64,000 nucleotides of DNA, from positions 1-64,000 of the forward strand of contig NZ_ML133853.1 in assembly GCF_003994255.1 (NCBI RefSeq), read 5' to 3'. This DNA is from Brachybacterium paraconglomeratum (lineage in GTDB: Bacteria > Actinomycetota > Actinomycetes > Actinomycetales > Dermabacteraceae). Made by a program: the position numbers and the translations under genes. Below the pieces are notes generated by a model. The model saw nothing but the letters and a program-made list of their open reading frames with translations. It did not search any database and was not told where the DNA came from. This document shows positions 7,647 through 17,566 of this stretch, piece by piece. Positions within the stretch are counted from its first letter, which is position 1; every line of letters starts with the position of its first letter.

Positions 7647-8945
7647 ATGGTCCCCGACGCGGCGCACGAGCCGGGAGCGGACGATGTGCTGGCCCGGGTG
7701 CACCGGGAGGAGCACAGCAGGCTGCTCGCCACGCTGGTGCGCCACTTCGGGGACCTCGACCTCGCCGAGGACGCCGCCTCCGAGGCGATGGAGGCGGCCC
7801 TGCGCACCTGGCCCGAGCAGGGTGTCCCCCGCACGCCGCTGGCCTGGCTGACCACGGCCGCGACCCGGGCCGCCCTGGACCGGGCGCGGCGGGACGCGAC
7901 CGCCGCGCGGCGACTGGCCGTGCTGCGCGTGCGCGAGGGGACGCCGACGGCTCCCAGCGCGGAGTCCGGCGCGCTCGAGGACCCCTCGCTCGGGGATGGC
8001 TCCGACCTGCCCGACGAGCGCCTCGCGATGCTGATGGGCTGCTGCCATCCGGCGATCGCGCCCGCGGACCGCATCGCGCTCATGCTCCGGTTCGTCGGCT
8101 CGCTGACCACGGCCGAGGTCGCGCAGGCCCTGCTGCTGCCGGTGCCGACGCTGCAGGCCCGGATCACGCGGGCCAAGAAGCGGATCGCGGGCGCGAGCAT
8201 CCCCCTGACCGTCCCCGCCGATCCCGAGGAGCGGGCGCGGAGGATGCCGCTCGTGCTGCGCGCGATCTCGCTCGTCTTCACCGAGGGGTACGCCGCGACC
8301 AGCGGCGATGCGCCGATCCGGCGGGAACTGACGGCGGAGGCGATCCGCCTGGCGAGGATCCTCGAGCGCCTCTCCCCCGGCGATGCGGAGCCCGCGGGGC
8401 TGCTGGCCCTGCTGCTGCTGACCGATGCGCGCTCCCCGGCGCGCACGGACGCCGAGGACGTCCCGGTCCCGCTCGAGGACCAGGACCGCGCGCTCTGGGA
8501 CCGCGAGCGGATCGCCGAGGGGCTGGCCCTCGTCGAGCGCGCCGCTGCCGCGCCCGACGCCGGCCGCTACGCGATCCAGGCGGCGATCGCCGCGCTCCAC
8601 GCCGAGGCGCCGCGCTTCGAGGAGACCGACTGGGCCCAGATCGTAGTGCTCTACGACCTCCTGCTGGCCCGCGGCGAGGACCCCGTGGTCCGCATGAACC
8701 GCGCGATCGCCGTCGGGCGTTCGCACGGCCCCGAGGAGGGGCTCGCCCTGCTCGAGCAGCTCGCGGAGGAGCCGGAGCTGCGCGCGCACTCGCCCTTCCA
8801 CGCGGCGCTGGCCCTCTTCCACGAGGAGACGGCGCAGCACGCGCTGGCGGCGGAGGACTGGACCAGGGCGCTCGAGCTCGGGGGCAGCGACGGCGAGCGG
8901 CGCTTCCTCGAGCGGCGCCGGGACGCGGCGCGCGCCCGGGGCTGA
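7647..8945 (+). CDS. ECF42-type RNA polymerase sigma factor with C-terminal TPR-like extension
   Basis: 432 residues, about twice a plain ECF factor. The N-terminal part holds the sigma2 region (DLDLAEDAASEAMEAALRTW) and the sigma4 helix-turn-helix (LTTAEVAQALLLPVPTLQAR, near residues 151-170). The remaining 230 or so residues are helical and TPR-like, as expected for ECF42 (DUF6596). No anti-sigma gene is adjacent, which also fits ECF42, whose activity is thought to be controlled by the C-terminal extension. Co-transcribed with the YCII gene. Confidence 0.92.
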   Translation: MVPDAAHEPGADDVLARVHREEHSRLLATLVRHFGDLDLAEDAASEAMEAALRTWPEQGVPRTPLAWLTTAATRAALDRARRDATAARRLAVLRVREGTPTAPSAESGALEDPSLGDGSDLPDERLAMLMGCCHPAIAPADRIALMLRFVGSLTTAEVAQALLLPVPTLQARITRAKKRIAGASIPLTVPADPEERARRMPLVLRAISLVFTEGYAATSGDAPIRRELTAEAIRLARILERLSPGDAEPAGLLALLLLTDARSPARTDAEDVPVPLEDQDRALWDRERIAEGLALVERAAAAPDAGRYAIQAAIAALHAEAPRFEETDWAQIVVLYDLLLARGEDPVVRMNRAIAVGRSHGPEEGLALLEQLAEEPELRAHSPFHAALALFHEETAQHALAAEDWTRALELGGSDGERRFLERRRDAARARG

Positions 8946-9057
8946 GGGTCGTCGCGCCGCCGAGCCTGAGGGGTGCCGCGCGGCCGGGCCCGAGGGGCGC
9001 CGCGGCAGACGCTCGCGCGTCGGCCGCGGCCGGGGCTCACCCGGCGGCGGAAGGGGG

Positions 9058-9483
9058 TCACTCGGCGGTCTTCGCGCCCTTGCCCTTGCCGCCGGCGAGC
9101 ACGAGCGCCGCGGCGATCGCGAGGAGCCAGGTGTCCTTGGCGATGGCGGTGCCCTCCTGGGTGGGGCGCACGCCGTCGGCCTGGGTCATGCCGGGGGTGC
9201 GCAGGTACATCGAGACCAGCGAGCCGGAGAAGGTGCCGAGCGCGAGGCCGGCGATCCTCGTGGGCACGAAGGGCAGAAGCAGGGAGGCGCCCACGGCGAT
9301 CTCGCCGTAGCTGAGGAACTTCGCGAACTGCTCGGGGGTGAGCTTGCCGAGGACCGGCACGCCCTGGGCGGCCATGCCGCGCAGCGCCTCGGCGGTGCCG
9401 GCGTCCATCCCCAGCTTGGAGATGCCGGAGTTGAGGATGAACGCGCCGGGGACGGCGCGGAGGATCGCGGTGCTGAGTGCCAT
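9058..9483 (-). CDS. DoxX-family membrane protein (paralogue 1)
   Basis: 141 residues and about four membrane helices, beginning MALSTAILRAVPGAFILNSG. The ATG at 9483 follows gaggaggcccc; a longer in-frame start lacks a ribosome site. The protein is strongly similar over its whole length to the gene at 11917-12402 (shared ILRAVPGAFILNSGI, SLLLPFVPT and QADGVRPTQ/EADGVRPSQ blocks). DoxX proteins are small membrane proteins sometimes linked to thiosulfate metabolism or redox balance; the precise role is unknown. Confidence 0.85.
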   Translation of the reverse strand: MALSTAILRAVPGAFILNSGISKLGMDAGTAEALRGMAAQGVPVLGKLTPEQFAKFLSYGEIAVGASLLLPFVPTRIAGLALGTFSGSLVSMYLRTPGMTQADGVRPTQEGTAIAKDTWLLAIAAALVLAGGKGKGAKTAE

Positions 9484-9589
9484 GGGGGCCTCCTCGGAGG
9501 AAAGTCGTTGTTGTTTCAATCAGATCGTAGGGCCGACGGGGTCATCTGTCGACCCGCGGCGCGCCCCCACGGGCCCACGACAGCGCTCC

Positions 9590-9639
9590 GCGGCGCCTGA
9601 GGGAGCATGGTGCGGCGGACATGCTCCCTCAGACGCCGC
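9590..9639 (-). terminator. Hairpin terminator of the alpha-amylase gene
   Basis: Arms of 20 nt (9590-9609 and 9620-9639) pair with one mismatch around a 10-nt loop. The hairpin lies about 47 bp beyond the amylase stop codon in the direction of transcription, before the next gene. Confidence 0.7.
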
Positions 9640-9685
9640 TACCCTGCGGTCATATCAGGGTGGGGCCTACCTCAGCGGCGGCGGC

Positions 9686-11485
<1,800 letters not shown>

Positions 11486-11550
11486 GGGTTCTCTCCTGGG
11501 GATGGGCCGACTACTGGGGCCGACCCCCGGCGTCATAGCCGGATCGGGGA

Positions 11551-11584
11551 TGCAAGAACTTGCGAAGGAACGCGTACGCTTGCG
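11551..11584 (-). promoter_or_regulatory. CTTGCR repeats, putative MalR-type operator
   Basis: tgcaag-aa-cttgcg (11551-11564) is an inverted repeat with one mismatch, and a further cttgcg at 11579-11584 lies exactly 20 bp from the previous one, on the same helical face. The site is 66-100 bp upstream of the amylase start. CTTGCA-type repeats are known in Streptomyces amylase and maltose promoters as LacI-family regulator sites. No cognate regulator gene is adjacent. Confidence 0.5.
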
Positions 11585-11712
11585 AAGGAGAGTAGCGAGC
11601 TCAGCTCGTGCCGTCGAGGGGTTCCGTCAAACCTGCCCGATTTCCGATTGTTCATGCAGGTCAGAAGCGTGGGCAAGAATCCGGCGACGGCGGACATCTG
11701 ACGCCACCGCGA

Positions 11713-11726
11713 TGCAAGCTCTTGCA
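11713..11726. promoter_or_regulatory. Perfect TGCAAG-CT-CTTGCA dyad
   Basis: A 14-bp perfect palindrome with the same half-site as 11551-11564, about 230 bp upstream of the amylase start. It may be a distal operator allowing looping. The 431-bp gap 11486-11916 otherwise holds a short 5-nt tandem repeat (cctca x4, 11786-11805) and the terminator of the next gene. Confidence 0.45.
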
Positions 11727-11833
11727 CTCCGGGTTCCGGAGGACCTCCGCGTCGGGTCGACCGCAGAGCATCCCCCTCCACCTCCCCTCACCTCACCTCA
11801 CCTCACGCTCTCCCGCGCCCTCGCCATGTCAAC

Positions 11834-11879
11834 GTTGTGCCCGCTGTGCTTCCAGGAACGGAAGCACAGCGGGCACAAC
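11834..11879 (-). terminator. Hairpin terminator of the second DoxX gene
   Basis: Perfect 20-bp stem (11834-11853 with 11860-11879) and a 6-nt loop, 38 bp downstream of the DoxX stop codon and upstream of the amylase promoter region. It insulates the two leftward genes. Confidence 0.75.
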
Positions 11880-11916
11880 CGGCGGGTGCGGGGTGGGGGC
11901 CCGGCCGGCGCGGGGG

Positions 11917-12402
11917 TCAGTCGGCCTGCTTCTCGAGGGCGCGCTCGAGCTTCACGGCGCGCTTCTCGGCCTGCTTGGCGGCCTTCTTCGCCTCGCGGGA
12001 GCCGCTGCCGGTGCCGATGATCAGGGCGAGGGCGATCGCCGCCATCCAGGAATCCTTGGCCAGCGGGGTCCCGGACTGCGAGGGACGCACACCATCGGCC
12101 TCGGTCATCTCCGGGGTGCGGAAGTACATCGAGAGCATCGAGCCGGAGAACCCGGCGAGCGCGAGGCCCGCGACCTTGGTGGGCACGAAGGGCAGCAGCA
12201 GGGAGGAGCCCACGGCGATCTCGCCGAACGCGACGAGCCGCCCGAACTGCTTCGGGGAGAGCGTCTCGACCGCGGGGATGCCGTTGACGGCCATCGCCTG
12301 GAGATGCGCGGCGGTCTGCTCGTCCATGCCGAGCTTGCCGATGCCGGAGTTGAGGATGAACGCGCCGGGGACGGCGCGCAGGATGGCGGAGCTGAGGTTC
12401 AT
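11917..12402 (-). CDS. DoxX-family membrane protein (paralogue 2)
   Basis: 161 residues, beginning MNLSSAILRAVPGAFILNSG. It is co-linear with the 141-residue paralogue at 9058-9483 but has an added Lys/Ala/Glu-rich basic tail of about 25 residues at the C-terminus. About four membrane helices. ATG 12402 follows gggaggatc. The two copies flank the amylase gene, as if an ancestral tandem pair had been split. Function unknown. Confidence 0.85.
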   Translation of the reverse strand: MNLSSAILRAVPGAFILNSGIGKLGMDEQTAAHLQAMAVNGIPAVETLSPKQFGRLVAFGEIAVGSSLLLPFVPTKVAGLALAGFSGSMLSMYFRTPEMTEADGVRPSQSGTPLAKDSWMAAIALALIIGTGSGSREAKKAAKQAEKRAVKLERALEKQAD

Positions 12403-12469
12403 CAGGGGATCCTCCCGAAGTGACAGTGGTCGGGACCAGGGTAGGCCGCTCCCGTGGCCGCAGGTGCGC

Positions 12470-13303
12470 TCACGGCGAGACGGCGAGGATCTCCCCGTGC
12501 AGCAGCACGAACCAGGCGTCGGGGTGTGCCGCCCAGTCGCGGAAGGCGCGGGCCACATCCTCACGCACGGCGGCGTCGGCGAGCCCCTCGTGCTCGAGCT
12601 GCCCCGCGAGCGGGTCGGAGGTGATGCGGCCGGACCAGGTCGCGCCCCAGGCCGCGCGGGACTCCTCGGTGGCGTGCAACCAGGTCGACGCCCCGGGGGT
12701 GACGTCGGTGAAGCCCGCCTCGTGGGCCCAGGCGAGCAGGCGCCGACCGGCGTCGGGCGTCCCGCCGTTGGCTCGGGCGGCGGCGAGGTAGAGCGTGAGC
12801 CAGCGGTCCAGCCGCGCATCCTCGGGGAACCACCGGAAGCCCTCGTAGTCGCTGTCCCGCACGGCGACGAGGCCGCCCGGACGGGTCACGCGGCGCGCCT
12901 CGCGCAGCGCGTCGACAGGGCGCGGGAGGTGCTGGAGCACCTGGTGGGCGTGGACCACGTCGAAGGCGTCGTCGGGGAGGTCCAACGCCTGGGCGTCGCC
13001 GACTACGACCGTCACCTCGTCCAGCCCCTGCGCCGCGAGCTCCGCGCGGGTCAGCGCCGCAGACTCCTCGGCGACCTCGAGCGCGGTGACGTTCCCGGGG
13101 CCGACGATCCGGGCGAGGCCCGCGGTGATGGTGCCCGCGCCGCTGCCCACGTCCAGCAGCCGCTGCCCGGGCCGCAGGTGCGGCAGGAGGTGCGCGGCCG
13201 AGTTCGCAGCGGTGCGGGCACGATGGCTGCCGAGCACCGCCGCGCCGTAGCCGTGGGTGTAGGGGCCGGGCTGTCGGGCGCTCTCGGGGGGTCCGTCGCT
13301 CAT
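12470..13303 (-). CDS. Class I SAM-dependent methyltransferase
   Basis: 277 residues with the Rossmann-type SAM motif I LLDVGSGAG (49-57), the acidic end of beta-2 (ALEVAEE), motif VVGDAQALDLPDDAFDVV, and the post-motif VTRPGGLVAVRDSDYEGFRW. The pattern is that of UbiE-like small-molecule methyltransferases (Methyltransf_11/25). No pathway genes adjoin it, so the substrate is unknown. It is probably a stand-alone gene. Confidence 0.9.
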   Translation of the reverse strand: MSDGPPESARQPGPYTHGYGAAVLGSHRARTAANSAAHLLPHLRPGQRLLDVGSGAGTITAGLARIVGPGNVTALEVAEESAALTRAELAAQGLDEVTVVVGDAQALDLPDDAFDVVHAHQVLQHLPRPVDALREARRVTRPGGLVAVRDSDYEGFRWFPEDARLDRWLTLYLAAARANGGTPDAGRRLLAWAHEAGFTDVTPGASTWLHATEESRAAWGATWSGRITSDPLAGQLEHEGLADAAVREDVARAFRDWAAHPDAWFVLLHGEILAVSP

Positions 13304-13431
13304 GGCCCGACGCTACGCCCGGCCCCGCGGCCGGTCCCGCTGCGGTCGCGGAGCGGACGGGGCCGGTGCGCAGGACCGGGGGAGTTTGCAGCCCCGACGG
13401 CGCGGAGCGGAGAGGACGGGTCGCCTGCGGC

Positions 13432-13953
13432 TCAGCCCGGGGGTGCGCCCCCGGCGGCCAGGTGCTGCAGGAGGTCGACGACCTCCTGGCTGCGGGCCCG
13501 CTCGGCCACCTTCATCGTCAGGTCCCGGCCCTCGCGCACATGGACGCGGAGCCGGCCGGAGAGCAACCGCTCCTCGAGCTCGGCCCCCGTGACAGCCGCG
13601 GCCGGTGCCTCCTCGAGCACGGTCCAGCCGCGCAGACGGTCCATGACGTGCAGGACCCGCCTGTCGGTGACGATCAGCAGCGGGAAGGTGTCCGAGCGCT
13701 GGGCGCCGACGGCGACCTCGTGGACGGTCTCCTCCGGGTGCAGCACCTGCTGGGGCAGGTTCATGTCCGACGCGCGGAAGCGCAGCCCCTGGTTCCGGGC
13801 CATGGCCCGGCGGTACGTGGACTCCGCACGGCTGGCTCCTGTCCGCTCGGCGAGCGACTGCGCCATCACCGCATCGGCGTCCTCGCCGTGCTGCTCACGG
13901 ATCTGCTCCTGGAGGGCGGCCGCCTCGCGCAGCCTGTCTCGTCTCGTCCCCAT
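13432..13953 (-). CDS. PH-domain-like protein (YokE-type fold suspected)
   Basis: 173 residues if it starts at ATG 13953. The first half is helical and charged. The second half has the alternating pattern of a bacterial PH-like domain (QQVLHPEETVHEVAVGAQ, then LLIVTDRRVLHVMD, then VREGRDLTMKVAER). A TAGGCT element 7 nt upstream of the ATG suggests a leaderless transcript, so I prefer this start over the longer open frame. It is divergent from the WXG-type gene; no firm function. Confidence 0.7.
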   Translation of the reverse strand: MGTRRDRLREAAALQEQIREQHGEDADAVMAQSLAERTGASRAESTYRRAMARNQGLRFRASDMNLPQQVLHPEETVHEVAVGAQRSDTFPLLIVTDRRVLHVMDRLRGWTVLEEAPAAAVTGAELEERLLSGRLRVHVREGRDLTMKVAERARSQEVVDLLQHLAAGGAPPG

Positions 13954-14170
13954 GCCCACGAGCCTACGGTCAGCCGCCGGGTCCGCGCTGCGGCCCGGGC
14001 CTCGTGCCGGGCCGTCGGCGGTGCCGACGCCGTGACCGGCTGCGCTCGATGGGGAGTACTCCCCATGGCCGCCGTCCTGGATCGCCCCTACCCTGACGTC
14101 GGTGCCCGGCCCGCTCGTCGTGCCGGCGGCACCGGATCCAGAGGGACCGATCATTCTCCGGGGGAACAGC

Positions 14171-15271
14171 ATGAGCGGCTTCTACGGCGCCGACACCGAT
14201 CAGCTGCGCGACCACTCCGCGCTGCTCGTCCAGCGGGCGACGGCGATCGGTGAGCTGCGCGACCTGCTGCAGCCGGTCGTCATGGACGAGAGCGCATGGC
14301 GCGGCCCGGACGCCGACGCCTTCCGCGAGCGCTGGTCCTCGAGCACGTCCCCGCTGTTCGACCAGGTCGGGGAGCTGATCTCCCGCCGCGGCACGGACCT
14401 CGAGCAGCATGCCGAGGAGCAGGACGAGGCCTCCGGCGCGGGGTCCGACGGGGGCGGCGGCTCCGGCGGCGGGAAGGACGGCGGCTCCTGGTGGGACTCG
14501 CTGCTGGGCGGGCTCAACGACGGCCTCGGCGTCTTCAACACGCTCCAGACCGCGTTCACCCGGGCCAAGAAGGTCTGGGACCTCGCCCGGATCATCGACC
14601 GCTCGACGGACTTCATCGGCGGGGCCGAGGACATCTTCCAGCTCGCCGCCGGGACCTGGAAGTACGGCAAGGACATCACCGAGTCGGCGTTCAGCGCGGG
14701 CACCGAGTACAGCGGCCTGGTCAAGAAGATGATCGGCGAGCTGCCGTTCAACGTCCCGACAGGGCTGGGGAACAAGAACTTCTTCGGCTGGGTGGACGAC
14801 GCCGCCGGGAAGCTCTCGAAAGTCGCCCCCTTCCTCGACGACGTCGCCCCCTTCGTGGGCAAGGCGCTGCCGGGCATCGACGTGGTCACCGGCGGCTGGC
14901 AGATGATCGACGGCATGAAGAACGGGGACACCTTCAGCGCGGTCACGGGCGGGGCGAGCGCGCTCGGCGGCGGGCTGATGCTCGCCGGCGGCGCGATGTC
15001 CGCGACGGGCGTCGGGGCGATCGTCGGAGGACCCCTCGTGGCCGCCGGGGCGGTCATCTCCGGCGGGGCGGCGCTCGCGGACGTGGGCAAGATGGTCTAC
15101 GACAACTGGCCCGCGATCTCCTCGACCGCCTCCGACGCCTGGAACGCCACCACGGACTTCGTCGGCGACACCGCCGGGGCGGTCTCGGAGGGCGTCGGGA
15201 ACGTCGTGGACTCCGTCGGCGACGGCATCTCCGGTGCGGTCGACGGCCTCGCGGACGCCCTGCCCTGGTGA
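14171..15271 (+). CDS. Long WXG100/LXG-like protein, candidate type VII secretion substrate
   Basis: 366 residues from ATG 14171. The first 90 residues form a helical hairpin with the WxG turn (ESAWRGPDADAFRERW). A Gly/Ser/Asp linker follows, then a middle domain (about 110-250), then a hydrophobic glycine-rich stretch (about 255-320) like a pore-forming or membrane-inserting segment. A tail with several Val/Gly repeats ends the protein. This architecture fits T7SS effectors. The next gene, 104 bp downstream, may be its partner. No EccC/EssC ATPase or immunity gene is recognisable here. Confidence 0.7.
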   Translation: MSGFYGADTDQLRDHSALLVQRATAIGELRDLLQPVVMDESAWRGPDADAFRERWSSSTSPLFDQVGELISRRGTDLEQHAEEQDEASGAGSDGGGGSGGGKDGGSWWDSLLGGLNDGLGVFNTLQTAFTRAKKVWDLARIIDRSTDFIGGAEDIFQLAAGTWKYGKDITESAFSAGTEYSGLVKKMIGELPFNVPTGLGNKNFFGWVDDAAGKLSKVAPFLDDVAPFVGKALPGIDVVTGGWQMIDGMKNGDTFSAVTGGASALGGGLMLAGGAMSATGVGAIVGGPLVAAGAVISGGAALADVGKMVYDNWPAISSTASDAWNATTDFVGDTAGAVSEGVGNVVDSVGDGISGAVDGLADALPW

Positions 15272-15374
15272 CGCCGCCGCGCCCGCCGCACCCATGAGAC
15301 GCTGACCCCGACCCGTGACCGATCCGGGCCCCGCCGCGACGGCGGGCCCTCGCCTCCCAGGGAGCCGACCCCGC

Positions 15375-16265
15375 ATGAGCGACACCCCGCAGGCCTCGCA
15401 GCAGTCCTCCTCGACCGAGCCCATGATCACCCAGCGCGACATGCTCGGGGCGATGGAGGTGCTCGCCGGTGCCGGGACGGAGCCGGAGGTGCTGATCACC
15501 CTCACCGACGAGGAGCTGAGGGGCCTGGACGGCGCCTCGGCGCTCGCGCTGCTGGGCAGCCCGTATCTCGACCAGGACCAGGTGGACGCCGACTCCGCCT
15601 CCGCCTCGGCCCTCCGCTCGCTCACCGCGCGGGGCCTGGTGCGGCCCGGCGGCGAGAGCGTCGAGGAGGAGGGGGAGCTCGTCTCCGGCTCCGGGGACCC
15701 CTCCGCCCGCCCCGTCCAGCTCGATCGTCGGCTCGCCGGGGTCGTGACCCTGCGCCGCATCCCGGAGGGGATGATCACCACGACACGGGCGCTGAACGGC
15801 GGCTCGACAACGCTCGCGCACTACCTGTTCCCCCGCCGCGGGGTGCTCGAGGAGTACGTCACCGTCGATGGGTTCCACCACTTCAGCGTCCCGGAGGTCG
15901 ACGAGGTCGCCGAGCGGATCCGGAAGTTCACCGACCCGTTCGGCGTCGCCGGCGAGGACGGCGAGCCGACGACCACCACCCGCGCCGAGGCCGTCACCGG
16001 CCCGGAGGCGGCGGACGCCCGTGCGCTGTCGGTCATCACCTCCGTCGCCGAGGGCGAGGGGCGGCAGGCCACCGTCGTCGCGACCTCCGACCGGGTGCGG
16101 GTGATCGACGACGGCGCGGTGGGGCCGCAGCGGTCCCCGCAGGACCAGGTGCAGGTCTCCGACGTCTCCCCCGAGAGCCTGCGCTCCGCGATCGACCTGC
16201 TCGTGCCGCGGTCGCCGGAGGAGGAGCCGTCGGGCGACGAGGGGACGGGCGGCCCCGGCGCCTGA
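15375..16265 (+). CDS. Unknown protein paired with the WXG-type gene (possibly EspG-like chaperone)
   Basis: 296 residues from ATG 15375 (gggag 11 nt upstream). A Ser/Gln-rich start is followed by a soluble mixed alpha/beta sequence without signal peptide or membrane helices, and an acidic Pro/Gly-rich tail. Its position directly after a WXG-type gene and its overall size recall ESX secretion-associated chaperones (EspG family), but I see no diagnostic motif. A structure prediction would decide. Confidence 0.6.
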   Translation: MSDTPQASQQSSSTEPMITQRDMLGAMEVLAGAGTEPEVLITLTDEELRGLDGASALALLGSPYLDQDQVDADSASASALRSLTARGLVRPGGESVEEEGELVSGSGDPSARPVQLDRRLAGVVTLRRIPEGMITTTRALNGGSTTLAHYLFPRRGVLEEYVTVDGFHHFSVPEVDEVAERIRKFTDPFGVAGEDGEPTTTTRAEAVTGPEAADARALSVITSVAEGEGRQATVVATSDRVRVIDDGAVGPQRSPQDQVQVSDVSPESLRSAIDLLVPRSPEEEPSGDEGTGGPGA

Positions 16266-16296
16266 GGTCCGGACGGCGCGCGGGCCGTCGGCCGAC

Positions 16297-17352
16297 TCAG
16301 GCGACGAGCGTGCGGCGCCGCTCCCGCACGTAGCGGCCGATCACCAGCGCGAGCCCGACCACGACGCCGATCGCCGTCTCCAGAACGCGGGCCTCGAGCA
16401 TCGGGCCGGCGGGCTGGGGATGGCCCAGCTGGACCATCAGCAGCGCGAGCGGCGTGATGAACAGCAGCGCGATCGAGTAGTTGCGCAGGATGAACATCTC
16501 GGCGAGGAACTGCAGCAGCACCACCCACACCACCAGCTGCCAGGGCTCGGCCGGGAAGGACAGCAGGAACGCGGTCACGCCCACACCGAGGATCGTGCCG
16601 ACGAGGCGGTGGACGCCCTTCTCGATCCGTGCTCCGTGGCCGGGCGAGGCCAACGGCGCGACGGCCGCCACCTGGGCCCAGTACGGGAAGGGCAGTCCGG
16701 AGGCGAGGCCGATCGCGCCCGCGACCAGCGCGGCGACGAAGTAGCGGGTGAACTCGGCGCCGAGCTCGGCGCGGGTGACGTCCTCGTGGTCGCGGCCGAG
16801 CACCACGTCCGGATGGCGCTCCCCCGCCCAGTGCCCCAGCAGTCCCAGCAGCACGCACAGGGCGACGACGGAGGCCGCGATCAGCCCCGCGAGCCAGAAC
16901 GGGGCGACCGACGGCGCGGAGGCGACCGCCGCGGTCGCGAAGACGGGGAAGATCGCCCCGCCCGGCTTCAGCCCGCGCGAGGTCACGAGGATCGCCGAGC
17001 CCCCGGCGACCAGCGCGCCGACGACGATCACGATCCAGGAGGAGAGCGCCTCGGGCATCCTCGGCGCCAGCTGGGCGACGGCCGCGCCGATCGTCACGCA
17101 GACGGTGAGCATGGCGCCGGCCAGCAGCTGGCGGCGGAAGCGCGCCCGGGTCGGCTCGTAGCGGGAGTAGATGCCGGTGAACGCCCCGAAGCCGACGTAC
17201 ATCGCGAACTCGATCCGGTCGGTGAGCAGCAGCACCGCCATCGGGATCGCGAGGCCCACCGCGATGCGGAAGGCGGGGATGTGGTCGACGCGGGCGGGGG
17301 CGATCGTGAGCAGTCCGCGCACTCGCGCGAGGGGGGACGCGGTCCGGGGCAC
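16297..17352 (-). CDS. FUSC-family membrane protein (aromatic acid exporter-like)
   Basis: 351 residues starting at GTG 17352, preceded by ggaaggag. There are two sets of membrane helices, and the second carries the FUSC-like pattern (SGLPFPYWAQVAAVAPL, GVHRLVGTILGVGVTAFLL, LRNYSIALLFITPLALLM). Such proteins resemble YccS/AaeB-type exporters of organic acids. It is divergent from the nucleobase permease; no partner is visible. Confidence 0.85.
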   Translation of the reverse strand: MPRTASPLARVRGLLTIAPARVDHIPAFRIAVGLAIPMAVLLLTDRIEFAMYVGFGAFTGIYSRYEPTRARFRRQLLAGAMLTVCVTIGAAVAQLAPRMPEALSSWIVIVVGALVAGGSAILVTSRGLKPGGAIFPVFATAAVASAPSVAPFWLAGLIAASVVALCVLLGLLGHWAGERHPDVVLGRDHEDVTRAELGAEFTRYFVAALVAGAIGLASGLPFPYWAQVAAVAPLASPGHGARIEKGVHRLVGTILGVGVTAFLLSFPAEPWQLVVWVVLLQFLAEMFILRNYSIALLFITPLALLMVQLGHPQPAGPMLEARVLETAIGVVVGLALVIGRYVRERRRTLVA

Positions 17353-17566
17353 GCGACTCCTTCCAGGAGAGGGGCGCGACCGCGGTCGGGACGCACGGGG
17401 AGGAGGCACGACCGGGGTCGTCGTCGAACAGGGGCCCGCCGGGGCGGGCGGCGACGGAGCGCGCGGGCCGGGGCAGGGGAGGTCGCGGTCAGGCTAGCGC
17501 CGCCCGGCGTCGGCCGCCATGAGGTCGGGAACATCCCGCGGAGCTGTGACGTGGGAGACTCTGCCC

